From assembly GCF_028595305.1 (NCBI RefSeq), contig NZ_JAQQXS010000007.1:124001-188000 (forward strand): DNA of 64,000 bases. Reading direction: 5' to 3'. The DNA comes from Roseateles koreensis. Lineage in GTDB: Bacteria; Pseudomonadota; Gammaproteobacteria; Burkholderiales; Burkholderiaceae_C. The position numbers were made by a program, and so were the translations under genes. Every line of letters begins with the position of its first letter. Position 1 is the stretch's first letter. This document shows, piece by piece, positions 1-8,066 of this stretch. The notes below the pieces were generated by a model, which was not told the origin of the DNA, did no database searches, and saw only the letters and a list, made by a program, of their open reading frames with translations.

Positions 1-978
1 GGATTGATTTTGAGCCTGCTGGTGACGGTGCTGATGGGCCTGAGCGATAACTTCTGGGTCTGGGCGCTGTCGCGTTACTTCGGCGGGCTGTGTGGCGCGG
101 CGGGCATGTTGTTGGGCTCGGGTCTGGTGCTGAATTGGCTGATGCGCGCGGGGCACCGGCCCGAGTTGGGCCTGCACTTCACCGGCATCGGCCTGGGCAT
201 TGTGGTGTCGGCGCTGGGGGCCTTGCTGATGGGGGGGCAAGGGCTGCATCTGAGTTGGGCACAGCAGTGGATTGGTTTTGCGTTAATCGGACTGGTGTTT
301 CTCGCTTTGGCGTGGCGTTGGCGCCCTCCGGTGCCCTCGGTGTTGCTGGCTGCCACGAACGCAAACGTCAGTGCGAACGCAACGGCCCAGCATGCCCTGG
401 CGGTGAAGCCGGCGCGCACCTGGACGGTTTTGATGACGGCGGTGTACTTCTGCGCGGGTTGGGGCTTTGTGATCAGCGCCACTTTCACCGTGACCATCGT
501 GGAGCGGCAACCCTTGCTGGCCGGGCAAGGGCCCTGGGCCTGGTTGCTGGTCGGGCTGGCGGCGACGCCGGCAGTGTTTTTGTGGGACCGCGTGGCCCGC
601 CGGGTGGGCGAGTTGCAGGCCTTGCTGATGGCGTTTGTTTTGCAATGCGTGTCGGTGCTGGTGCCGGCGTTGTCCGACACCTTGGCGGCGGCCTTGACCG
701 GGGCGCTCTTGTACGGTGCCACCTTCATCGGCATTGTCAGCATGACGCTGGCGCTGGTGGGGCGCCGCTCGCCCGCCAATCCGGGCAAGGCGATGGCGCG
801 CCTGACACTCAGCTATGGCGTGGCACAGGTGTGCGCGCCCGCCCTCAGCGGGGCCATGGCGCAGGCCAGCGGCAGTTACCGTGCGGCCTTGTTGTTGACA
901 GCACTGGTGCTGGCGCTGGGCATGGTGGGCTTGCTGGCGTTGATTCGTTGGGAGGCGAGGCGCATACCCCATGGCTGA
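1..978 (+). CDS. YbfB/YjiJ-family MFS transporter, 5' end cut by window
   Basis: This is an inner-membrane carrier of the major facilitator superfamily, and its substrate cannot be told from sequence. The frame is open from base 1, so the true start lies outside the window. What remains is about 325 residues with repeated hydrophobic spans. A central cytoplasmic loop (about residues 105-140) separates the two halves, as in 12-helix MFS proteins. The N-terminal half has the Gly-rich SRYFGGLCGAAGMLLGSG stretch typical of the YbfB group. The stop lies 8 bases inside the following sugar-kinase gene, so the two are probably co-translated and the substrate may be a sugar acid. That link is inferred from position only. 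Confidence 0.75.
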   Translation, partial: GLILSLLVTVLMGLSDNFWVWALSRYFGGLCGAAGMLLGSGLVLNWLMRAGHRPELGLHFTGIGLGIVVSALGALLMGGQGLHLSWAQQWIGFALIGLVFLALAWRWRPPVPSVLLAATNANVSANATAQHALAVKPARTWTVLMTAVYFCAGWGFVISATFTVTIVERQPLLAGQGPWAWLLVGLAATPAVFLWDRVARRVGELQALLMAFVLQCVSVLVPALSDTLAAALTGALLYGATFIGIVSMTLALVGRRSPANPGKAMARLTLSYGVAQVCAPALSGAMAQASGSYRAALLLTALVLALGMVGLLALIRWEARRIPHG

Positions 979-2518
979 ATTCATGCTCGGTGTCGACATC
1001 GGCACCACCAGTACCAAGGCGGTGTTGTTCACGCCGCAAGGTCGGGTCGTGGCGCACCACAGTGTCGGGTATCCCTTGCTGCGGCCCACGCCGGATGCGG
1101 CCGAGCAAGACCCCGCGCAGATTTTTCAGGCGGTGGTGGGCGCGATCCGCGTTTGCCTGGCTGCCCAAGCCGGCGCAGGGCAGCGTTTGCTGGGTGTGGC
1201 GTTCAGCGCGGCCATGCACAGCGTGATTGCGATGGGGCCAGACAACACGCCCCTGACCGGCAGCATCACCTGGGCTGACAACCGCGCGGCAGGCTGGGCT
1301 GAGCGCATTCAGCGCGACTGGGGCGGGCTGGCCATTTACCGCCGCACCGGCACGCCCACGCATCCGATGTCGCCGCTCGCCAAGATGGTGTGGCTGCGAC
1401 ATGAGCAGCCCGCGCTCTTCACCCAAACGGCACGTTTCATCGGTATCAAAGAGTACGTGTTCTTCAGGCTTTTTGGCCGCTACTGGGTGGACCACTCCAT
1501 CGCCTCGGCGACGGGGCTGTTCAATCTCTTCCAGCTCGACTGGGACGATGAAGCGCTGGCGCTGGCCGGCGTGCGGCGCGACCAGTTGTCGGAGTTGGTG
1601 CCCACCACGCACATCGTGCAAGGCCTGGCAGGCGACATAGCGCAGCAATTGGGGCTGCGGGCGGATACGCCTTTTGTCATCGGCGCCAACGACGGCGTGC
1701 TTTCCAACTTGGGGGTGGATGCGATTGCACCGGGAGACGTGGCAGTGACCATTGGCACCAGCGGCGCGATGCGCACCGTCATTCACGAGCCGCGCACCGA
1801 CCCCGGCGGGCGCACCTTCTGCTACGCCCTCACCGAGCAGCACTGGGCGGTGGGCGGCCCGGTGAACAACGGCGGCGTGGTTTTCAGATGGGTGCGCGAT
1901 GAACTCGCGGGCGCTGAATCAGCGCAGGCGCGGGTGCAAAATCTCGACCCTTATGACGAACTCACCCGCATGGCGGCGCAAGTGCCGCCTGGAGCTGAGG
2001 GTTTGCTGTTCCACCCCTATCTGGCGGGCGAGCGTGCGCCGCTCTGGAACGCGGATCTGCGTGCCTCCTTCTTCGGCCTGGGTTTGCGCCACCGCAAGGC
2101 GCACATGATTCGCGCCGCGCTGGAGGGCGTGATCTTCAATCTGCATGGCATCTTGCCCACCCTGGAAACCTTGGTGGGAACCGACACCCGGATCAAAGCC
2201 ACCGGTGGCTTTGCGCGCTCACCCCTGTGGCGGCAGATGATGGCCGATGTGTTCAACCGCGAGGTGGTGGTGCCCGAAAGCTTTGAGAGCTCTTGCCTGG
2301 GCGCGGCGGTGCTGGGACTGTATGCGCTGGGCCGCATCAAGTCGCTGAATGTGGTCAGCGAGATGGTGGGCGCCACGCACCGCCACAGCCCCATTGCGGC
2401 GCATGTTGAAATTTACCAACGGCTGCTGCCGATTTTTCATGCCATCCCGGTGCAACTGGCGCAGCAGTACGCGGCGTTGGCGCGCTTTCAGCGTGACAGC
2501 GGGGGGCCGGCGGTTTGA
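971..2518 (+). CDS. Gluconokinase-type FGGY carbohydrate kinase
   Basis: This 515-residue ATP-dependent sugar kinase is the normal length for the FGGY family. The N-terminal domain opens with the phosphate-binding DIGTTSTKAVLF motif. The SATGLFNL stretch near residue 180 is characteristic of the Bacillus GntK-like gluconokinases. The C-terminal domain carries IGTSGAMR and the adenosine-binding TGGFARSPLWRQMM segment. Gluconate phosphorylation to 6-phosphogluconate is the best guess, but xylulose or another polyol is possible. The ATG at 971 has a strong upstream GGAGGCGAGG (951-960) and overlaps the transporter gene by 8 bases, which supports a transport-and-phosphorylate pair. Confidence 0.82.
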   Translation: MAEFMLGVDIGTTSTKAVLFTPQGRVVAHHSVGYPLLRPTPDAAEQDPAQIFQAVVGAIRVCLAAQAGAGQRLLGVAFSAAMHSVIAMGPDNTPLTGSITWADNRAAGWAERIQRDWGGLAIYRRTGTPTHPMSPLAKMVWLRHEQPALFTQTARFIGIKEYVFFRLFGRYWVDHSIASATGLFNLFQLDWDDEALALAGVRRDQLSELVPTTHIVQGLAGDIAQQLGLRADTPFVIGANDGVLSNLGVDAIAPGDVAVTIGTSGAMRTVIHEPRTDPGGRTFCYALTEQHWAVGGPVNNGGVVFRWVRDELAGAESAQARVQNLDPYDELTRMAAQVPPGAEGLLFHPYLAGERAPLWNADLRASFFGLGLRHRKAHMIRAALEGVIFNLHGILPTLETLVGTDTRIKATGGFARSPLWRQMMADVFNREVVVPESFESSCLGAAVLGLYALGRIKSLNVVSEMVGATHRHSPIAAHVEIYQRLLPIFHAIPVQLAQQYAALARFQRDSGGPAV

Positions 2519-2538
2519 GCGGGTGCCCGCGTGGCGGG

Positions 2539-2997
2539 CTATTTTTCAATGCCTGCGAGTTGCTGGCGCACCGAGGCGTTGATGATGCGCAGCTCGGCCA
2601 ACGTGACGTCGATGTGGGCGCGCTTTTCTTCCAGCACCGCAATTTCATTGCTGGTGCGATCCAGTAGAAATTGCAGCTGCTTGGCACGTCCTTCGCCGTG
2701 GTCACCGTAAAGGTCGAGAAACTGCTTGATCTCGGCCAGTGAGCTGCCCAGCCGCTTGGCCCGCAAAATCAGTGTCAGGCGAACCCGGTCGCGCTGCGTG
2801 TAGACACGCGTGCCGTTGACGCGCCGAGGCATCAACAGGCCTTTGTCTTCGTAGAAACGAATGGCGCGAGGCGATAAGTCAAAGTCACGGCACAACTCGG
2901 TGATGCCGAACAGCGCCTCCGAGGGCGCGCCGCCGCTCAGGTCTTCGACATTGCGAGCGGCAGTCTGGTGCTGGCGTTTGGTTTGAACTGCGGACAT
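2539..2997 (-). CDS. MerR-family transcriptional regulator
   Basis: This 152-residue regulator has a MerR winged-helix DNA-binding domain at about residues 30-98 (FGITELCRDFDLSPRAIRFYE, shortened here to its recognition segment SPRAIRFYEDKGLL). A C-terminal coiled-coil dimerisation helix (about 105-150) follows. It lacks the Cys or His pattern of metal-sensing MerR proteins. This fits the acyl-CoA-responsive group that includes LiuR, which controls branched-chain catabolism in proteobacteria. It is transcribed with the SCP2 gene just upstream and points away from the divergent carboxylase operon, which it probably controls. A TTG three bases earlier is possible, but ATG at 2997 is preferred. 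Confidence 0.85.
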   Translation of the reverse strand: MSAVQTKRQHQTAARNVEDLSGGAPSEALFGITELCRDFDLSPRAIRFYEDKGLLMPRRVNGTRVYTQRDRVRLTLILRAKRLGSSLAEIKQFLDLYGDHGEGRAKQLQFLLDRTSNEIAVLEEKRAHIDVTLAELRIINASVRQQLAGIEK

Positions 2998-3035
2998 CAA
3001 TGAACAGGCTCCGGCCTTAGATCGTCAACAGGTGT

Positions 3036-3332
3036 TCAGACCACGCGCTGCAACTTCATGGCCACGCTCATGTCGCCGCTGACTTTGAACTTGCCCATCA
3101 TGAAGCCGTTCATCGGGTTGAGCTCACCCTTGAGCAGGGCGGCCAGGTTTTCTTTGCTGATGGCCACAGTGCAGTCGGCCTCGCGGTCTTCATTGCTGAT
3201 GGTGTTGGGCACGCTCTTGCCGTCGATGACGGCCACCCCGTCGGCGCCGCAGTCAAACTTGAGCACGGCACCCAGGCCGCAGTCTTCGGAGAGCTTGGCG
3301 CGCAGGGCTTCGGTGATGGCGGGCATGTCCAT
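3036..3332 (-). CDS. Small SCP2 sterol-carrier-domain protein
   Basis: This 98-residue protein consists only of an SCP2 fold, which forms a hydrophobic pocket for lipids or acyl-CoAs. The diagnostic C-terminal core ALLKGELNPMNGFMMGKFKVSG is present in pieces: LLKGELNPMNGFM, then GKFKVSGDMSVAMKL. The start ATG at 3332 is preceded by AAGGA about 8 bases away. A longer reading from 3446 has no site and an unrelated N-terminus. It lies 38 bases upstream of the MerR gene on the same strand and faces the acyl-CoA operon. A role in binding the hydrophobic substrate or its CoA ester is plausible but inferred. Confidence 0.8.
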   Translation of the reverse strand: MDMPAITEALRAKLSEDCGLGAVLKFDCGADGVAVIDGKSVPNTISNEDREADCTVAISKENLAALLKGELNPMNGFMMGKFKVSGDMSVAMKLQRVV

Positions 3333-3488
3333 GGTGGGTCCTTGATTAAAGAGTGAGGCGTTGAAGGGGCAGGGAAGCATTGACTCAGTAACGGCTAATT
3401 CAAGCGCATTGCATTCACTCAGCTTCGCGTTGGCTGAATCCGCCATGTCGCCAGCTTACCCAATCGGCATCACGCTGAGTTCATGGTA

Positions 3489-3524
3489 TTCACCAATATG
3501 AAATGGGGGTGACGTTAACGGAAG
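3489..3524 (+). promoter_or_regulatory. Candidate MerR-controlled promoter of the acyl-CoA operon
   Basis: In the 223-base divergent region, TTCACC (3489-3494) and GTTAAC (3514-3519) are separated by 19 bases, the long spacer typical of MerR-activated promoters. The downstream part contains TGACGTTAACG (3510-3520), whose ACGTTAACG core resembles the operators I recall for LiuR-type regulators. The operon start is at 3556, with CTGGAGACAG just before it as ribosome binding site. Assignment rests on pattern and position only. Confidence 0.35.
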
Positions 3525-3555
3525 CTATGCACCTCAAGAGACATCTGGAGACAGC

Positions 3556-4452
3556 ATGAGTGATGTACAAGAACCGGCGCAAGATGACAAGCCGGGTTAT
3601 CGCAGTGTTTTTCGACCGGGTCTGTTTGCCGGGCAACTGATCTGGGTGACGGGCGGGGGCTCGGGCATTGGGCGTTGCGTGGCGCATGAGCTGGCGGCGC
3701 TGGGGGCGCAGGTGCTGATCTCTGGCCGCAAGGCTGAAAAACTGCAGGCCGTGGCGGCCGAGATCGCGCAGGACGGGGGGCGCTGCGATTGGCGTGCCTT
3801 CGACATCCGCGATGAAGACGCAGTGAAAGCCCAGGTGGCCGAGGTGGTGGCCCGTTATGGCCCCATTCATGGTCTGGTCAACAACGCCGGCGGGCAGTTC
3901 CCTGCGCCCGCTATGGCCATCAGCAAACGTGGCTTCGAGGCGGTGGTGGCCAACAACCTCACCGGCGGCTTTTTGATGATGCGCGAAGTCTTCACGCAGA
4001 GCATGCAGGCCACGGGCGGCGCCGTTGTGAACATGACGGCGGACTTTCGCAACGGCATGCCGGGCATGGCGCACAGTGGCGCGGCCCGCGCCGGCATGAG
4101 CAACCTCACCATGAGCACCAGCTATGAATGGGCCCACGCCGGTGTGCGAGTCAATGCCGTTGCACCCGGTTGGGTTGCCTCCAGCGGTATGGACAGTTAT
4201 GGCGACGCCATCAAGGATGCCATCCGCAACTTGAAGCACCACGTTCCCTTGCGCCGTTTGGCGACCGAGGCTGAAATCAGCGCGGCCATCGTCTTCTTGC
4301 TTTCGCCCGCCGCGGCCTTCATCACCGGCGTGACCTTGCAGATTGACGGCGGGGCCTCGCTGGGCAACCCCATGTTTCCGTCCATCGACCATGCCGGCAC
4401 GCAGCGCTTTGAAGGTTTTCATCGCGCGGTTGATCCCAAGGTGCTGGCATGA
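3556..4452 (+). CDS. SDR-family oxidoreductase (AtuB-position), atypical active site
   Basis: This 298-residue Rossmann-fold protein has the nucleotide-binding TGGGSGIGR motif (about residues 31-39) and NNAGGQF (about 114). At the usual Tyr-x-x-x-Lys catalytic site it reads AHSGAARAGM, so both Tyr and Lys are missing. Trans-2-enoyl-CoA and dienoyl-CoA reductases of the PECR/DECR branch show a similar HSGAARAG sequence, so it probably acts on enoyl-CoA thioesters rather than as a plain alcohol dehydrogenase. It opens the operon, and its stop overlaps the carboxyltransferase ATG (ATGA at 4449). AtuB in the terpenoid operon is also an SDR at this place. The exact substrate is unknown. Confidence 0.82.
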   Translation: MSDVQEPAQDDKPGYRSVFRPGLFAGQLIWVTGGGSGIGRCVAHELAALGAQVLISGRKAEKLQAVAAEIAQDGGRCDWRAFDIRDEDAVKAQVAEVVARYGPIHGLVNNAGGQFPAPAMAISKRGFEAVVANNLTGGFLMMREVFTQSMQATGGAVVNMTADFRNGMPGMAHSGAARAGMSNLTMSTSYEWAHAGVRVNAVAPGWVASSGMDSYGDAIKDAIRNLKHHVPLRRLATEAEISAAIVFLLSPAAAFITGVTLQIDGGASLGNPMFPSIDHAGTQRFEGFHRAVDPKVLA

Positions 4453-6059
4453 GCCGGCTGGTGTCCCGGCTCAATTCTCGCTCGGCCGCTTTTCAGGCGA
4501 ATGTCGAGCGCATGACGCAGCGCTTGAACGAGGTGCGTGCACTGGAGGCACAGGTGGTGGCCGAGTCCGCCAGCAAGCGCGCGAAGTTCGAGGCCAAGGG
4601 CCAGATCCTGCCGCGTGAGCGGGTGGCGCGCTTGTTGGACCGCAATGCCGGCTTTTTGGAGTTGTCCAGCCTGGCCGGCCTGGGCATGCACGATGACGAC
4701 GGCAAGAAGAGTGTGCTGGGCGGCGGTTCGGTCGTTGGCATCGGCACCGTGGCGGGCAAGCGGGTGATGATCTCCGCCAGCGACAGCGCCATTAAAGGCG
4801 GCACCGTCGCGCCCATGGGGTTGAAGAAGGCCCTGCGTGCGCAGGAAATCGCCCGTGAGATGAAGCTGCCGCTGATCTATCTGGTGGAAAGCGGTGGCGC
4901 CAACCTGATGTACCAGAGCGAGATGTTTGTGGAAGGCGGGCGCAGCTTCGCCAACCAGGCGCGGCTCTCGGCCCAGGGCCTGCCGCAGATTGCGGTGGTG
5001 CATGGGTCTTCCACCGCCGGTGGCGCCTATCTGCCGGGCTTGTCGGACTATGTGGTGCTGGTCAAAGACCGCTCCAGCATCTATCTGGCTGGCCCGCCGC
5101 TGGTCAAGGCCGCTATTGGCGAAGACGCCAGCGACGAAGAGTTGGGTGGCGCCGATTTGCATGCCCGCGTGACCGGCCTGGGCGAGTATCTGGCCGATGA
5201 CGATGCCCACGCGATTGCCTTGGCCCGCGAGCTGATGGGCCAATTGCCTTGGGACCTCGCACCGCCACCGCCTGCATTTGAGCCACCCCTGTTCGACACC
5301 GAAGAATTGATGGGTGTGGTGCCGCAAGATGAGCGTGAGCCCTATGACGTGCGCGAGCTGATTGCGCGCCTCGTTGATGGCTCCGACTTTCTTGAATTCA
5401 AGGCCGTGTACGCGCCAGACACCGTCTGCGGCCACGCCCGCATCGAGGGCCATGCGGTGGGCCTGATCGGCAACAACGGGCCGATCCAACCGCAGGGCTC
5501 CACCAAGGCGGCGCAATTCATTCAGCTGTGCGAGCAGAGCGGCACGCCCCTGGTGTTTTTGCAGAACACCACCGGCTATATGGTGGGCAAGGCGGCGGAG
5601 CAGGGCGGCGCCATCAAGCATGGCGCCAAGATGATTCAGGCGGTGGCCAATGCCAGCGTGCCCAAGTTCACACTCGTGCTGGGTGGCTCGTTCGGCGCGG
5701 GCAACTACGGCATGTGCGGCCGTGGGTTTGATCCACGCTTCATCTTTTCCTGGCCCACCGCCCGCACCGCCGTGATGGGCGGCGCACAAGCTGCCAAGGT
5801 GATGGACATCCTCAACCGAAGCAAGCTCGAGCGCCTGGGCGCCCCGGTCAACGACGAAGCCTTGGTCGCCATGAGTGACCAGTTACGTCAGCGCATTGAC
5901 CGCGAATCGCACGTGCTGTTCGGCACCGCCCGCCTATGGGATGACGGCATCATCGACCCCCGCGACTCCCGCCGCGTACTTGGCCTGGCCCTGAGCCTGG
6001 CTGCAGAGGCCGCCCGGCGCGCCTTGCGCAGCAATACGTTTGGCGTGGCGCGTTTGTAG
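4449..6059 (+). CDS. Biotin-dependent acyl-CoA carboxylase, carboxyltransferase (beta) subunit; geranyl-CoA type suspected
   Basis: This 536-residue subunit moves CO2 from carboxybiotin to an acyl-CoA. Both halves of the carboxyltransferase fold are present. Acyl-CoA site segments include SGGANLMYQ (149-157) and HGSSTAGGAYLPG (185-197). Biotin-site segments include NTTGYMVG (373-380), IKHGAKM (389-395) and GGSFGAGNYGMCGRG (412-426). The stretch RGFDPRFIFSWP followed by RTAVMGGAQAAKV resembles geranyl-CoA carboxylase (AtuC) more than methylcrotonyl-CoA carboxylase, where I recall RAYxPRF and ISVMGGEQA. Together with gene order this suggests a longer branched enoyl-CoA substrate. Leucine-pathway methylcrotonyl-CoA remains the main alternative. 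It overlaps the SDR gene by 4 bases. Confidence 0.85.
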   Translation: MSRLVSRLNSRSAAFQANVERMTQRLNEVRALEAQVVAESASKRAKFEAKGQILPRERVARLLDRNAGFLELSSLAGLGMHDDDGKKSVLGGGSVVGIGTVAGKRVMISASDSAIKGGTVAPMGLKKALRAQEIAREMKLPLIYLVESGGANLMYQSEMFVEGGRSFANQARLSAQGLPQIAVVHGSSTAGGAYLPGLSDYVVLVKDRSSIYLAGPPLVKAAIGEDASDEELGGADLHARVTGLGEYLADDDAHAIALARELMGQLPWDLAPPPPAFEPPLFDTEELMGVVPQDEREPYDVRELIARLVDGSDFLEFKAVYAPDTVCGHARIEGHAVGLIGNNGPIQPQGSTKAAQFIQLCEQSGTPLVFLQNTTGYMVGKAAEQGGAIKHGAKMIQAVANASVPKFTLVLGGSFGAGNYGMCGRGFDPRFIFSWPTARTAVMGGAQAAKVMDILNRSKLERLGAPVNDEALVAMSDQLRQRIDRESHVLFGTARLWDDGIIDPRDSRRVLGLALSLAAEAARRALRSNTFGVARL

Positions 6060-6099
6060 GCCTCGCACTTGTCGACAACAACACCGGAGACTATTCATC

Positions 6100-7254
6100 A
6101 TGATCCTCACAGCAGAACATCGCGCGCTCTACGACACGGTTGCCAAGTTTGTTGAAAAAGAGCTCAACCCTCATGTGCCCGCCTGGGAAAAGGCGGAGCA
6201 GTTTCCGGCGCATGAGGTGTTCAAAAAGTTGGGTAACTTGGGTTTGATGGGGCTTAAATACCCTGAAGAATTCGGTGGTGCCGGCTTGGACTTCAGCTAC
6301 TCGATGGTGATGGCGGAAGCGCTGGGGGAGTGCTACTGCGCGGGCGTGCCGATGGCCATTGGCGTGCAGACCGATATGTGCACACCAGCCCTGGCGCGCT
6401 TTGGCAGCGATGAGTTGCGGCGCGACTACTTGGCGCCGTCGATTGCGGGCGATTTGGTGGGCTGCATCGGCGTGAGCGAGCCGGGTGGCGGCTCTGACGT
6501 GGCTGCCGTCAAGACCCGTGCCGTTCGTGAGGGCGACGACTACGTGATCAACGGCACCAAGATGTGGATCACCAACGGCATGCAGGCCGACTGGTGCTGC
6601 CTGCTGGCCAACACCAGTGACGGCCCGGCGCACAAGAACAAGAGCTTGATCGTCGTGCCCATGGACGCGCCGGGCATCAGCCGCCAGAAGATCCACAAGA
6701 TCGGCATGGACGCCTCGGACACCGCCCAGCTGTTTTTCGACAATGTGCGTGTGCCCCGCCGCAACCTGATCGGGCAGGAGGGCATGGGCTTCATGTTCCA
6801 GATGATGCAGTTCCAGGAAGAACGCCTTTGGGGCGCGGCTTCTTCGCTGCGCAATATGGACCGCCTGATCGACCTGACCATCGACTACACGCGCCAGCGC
6901 CAGGCGTTTGGCAAGTCGATTCTTGACAACCAAGTGGTGCACTTCCGCCTGGCCGAGTTGCGCACGGAGGTGGAGGCTTTGCGCGCTTTGACCTACTCAG
7001 CGGTGGAGCAATACGTGGCGGGCAAAGAGGTGCTGAAGCTGGCCTCCATGGCCAAGCTCAAGTGCGGGCGCCTGATCCGCGAGGTGGCGGATTCTTGCCT
7101 GCAATATTGGGGCGGCATGGGCTTTACTTGGGACAACCCGATCAGCCAAGCCTTCCGCGACGGCCGCCTGGTGTCCATTGGCGGCGGCGCGGACGAGGTG
7201 ATGCTGGGCATCATCTGCAAGCTGGAGGGCACCTTGCCCAAGGGGGCCCATTGA
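6100..7254 (+). CDS. Acyl-CoA dehydrogenase (AtuD/isovaleryl-CoA dehydrogenase-like)
   Basis: This 384-residue FAD enzyme introduces an alpha-beta double bond into an acyl-CoA and passes electrons to ETF. FAD and substrate segments include [13 protein letters not shown] (about 122-134) and [13 protein letters not shown] (about 156). The usual C-terminal catalytic Glu of IYEGT is missing (the sequence is SIGGGADEV). A Glu lies in FQEERLWGA (about residue 243), where isovaleryl- and long-chain dehydrogenases keep their base, so it belongs to that mechanistic group. ATG 6100 has CCGGAGA upstream. In the pathway it should supply the enoyl-CoA that the carboxylase uses. Citronellyl-CoA or a similar branched acyl-CoA is the candidate substrate. 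Confidence 0.88.
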   Translation: MILTAEHRALYDTVAKFVEKELNPHVPAWEKAEQFPAHEVFKKLGNLGLMGLKYPEEFGGAGLDFSYSMVMAEALGECYCAGVPMAIGVQTDMCTPALARFGSDELRRDYLAPSIAGDLVGCIGVSEPGGGSDVAAVKTRAVREGDDYVINGTKMWITNGMQADWCCLLANTSDGPAHKNKSLIVVPMDAPGISRQKIHKIGMDASDTAQLFFDNVRVPRRNLIGQEGMGFMFQMMQFQEERLWGAASSLRNMDRLIDLTIDYTRQRQAFGKSILDNQVVHFRLAELRTEVEALRALTYSAVEQYVAGKEVLKLASMAKLKCGRLIREVADSCLQYWGGMGFTWDNPISQAFRDGRLVSIGGGADEVMLGIICKLEGTLPKGAH

Positions 7255-8066
7255 ACACGCCGGGAAGTCCCGACCTGTTGGTGAGCCGCCGTGGTCCGGT
7301 GTTGCAACTCACCCTGAATCGGTCGGCCACACGCAATGCCCTGACGCAAGCCATGGTGGCTGCGCTGCGGGCGCAACTGGCGGCCCTGCAGTCTGCGCCG
7401 GGCGAGGTGCGTGTGCTGGTGCTGCGGGGGGCGGGCGGAAACTTTTGTGCAGGCGCCGATTTGGCGGACATGGCGCAAGTGCGCCAGCGCGTGGTCACCG
7501 AGGGCGCGGCGGCATTGCAAGCCGCCAACGCTGCCTTCGGTCACTTATGCGCTGAGGTGGCGAGTTTGGACATTGCCACCGTGGCCGTGCTGGAGGGCAC
7601 AGTCATGGGCGGTGGCCTGGGGCTAGCCTGCGTGGTGGATGTGGCGTTGGCCGCCGACACCGTGGACTTTCGCTTGCCTGAAACGGCGCTGGGGCTGTTG
7701 CCGGCGCAGATTGCGCCTTTCCTGATTGAGCGATTGGGGACCTCTCAGGCCCGCCGTCTGGCGGTGACGGGGGCGCGGGTGAAGGGGGCGCAGGCACTGG
7801 CAATGGGCCTGGTGCACGAGCTTCATCCTGCCGCACAACTGGACGAAGCGCTGACGCGCGTCTTGAATGACACCCTGCAATGCGCACCGCAGGCTTTGGC
7901 CGTTACGAAGCGCTTGATGCGCCAGGTTCAGCGGCAGGGCGTCACGCCCCAGTTGCTGGACGAAGCGGCCGGGCTGTTCGCCCAGGCCGCCCTGGGTGAA
8001 GAAGGTTTGGAAGGCACTGCTGCCTTCATGGCGCGGCGCCCGCCGCAATGGGGGGTGACGGTATGA
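7251..8066 (+). CDS. Enoyl-CoA hydratase/isomerase family protein (AtuE/LiuC position)
   Basis: This is a 271-residue crotonase-fold enzyme. The two oxyanion-hole segments are clear: GAGGNFCAGADLADM (about residue 64) and GTVMGGGLGLACVVD (about 112). PETALGLLPAQIAPF (about 143) carries the usual active-site Glu region and matches methylglutaconyl-CoA hydratase relatives. It would hydrate the carboxylated enoyl-CoA made by the carboxylase. Translation starts at TTG 7251, inside a TTGA overlap with the dehydrogenase stop and 5 bases after AGGGGG. No ATG near the family N-terminus exists in this frame. Confidence 0.85.
   Translation: MNTPGSPDLLVSRRGPVLQLTLNRSATRNALTQAMVAALRAQLAALQSAPGEVRVLVLRGAGGNFCAGADLADMAQVRQRVVTEGAAALQAANAAFGHLCAEVASLDIATVAVLEGTVMGGGLGLACVVDVALAADTVDFRLPETALGLLPAQIAPFLIERLGTSQARRLAVTGARVKGAQALAMGLVHELHPAAQLDEALTRVLNDTLQCAPQALAVTKRLMRQVQRQGVTPQLLDEAAGLFAQAALGEEGLEGTAAFMARRPPQWGVTV

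Noticed and set aside
75-788. Long minus-strand open frame opposite the MFS gene
   Set aside because: High-GC shadow of a real gene; no ribosome site, and its composition is unlike a protein.
4449-6059. Reading as propionyl-CoA or acetyl-CoA carboxylase beta subunit
   Set aside because: The dehydrogenase-hydratase context and the NTTGYMVG and IKHGAKM motifs fit the MCC/GCC group instead.
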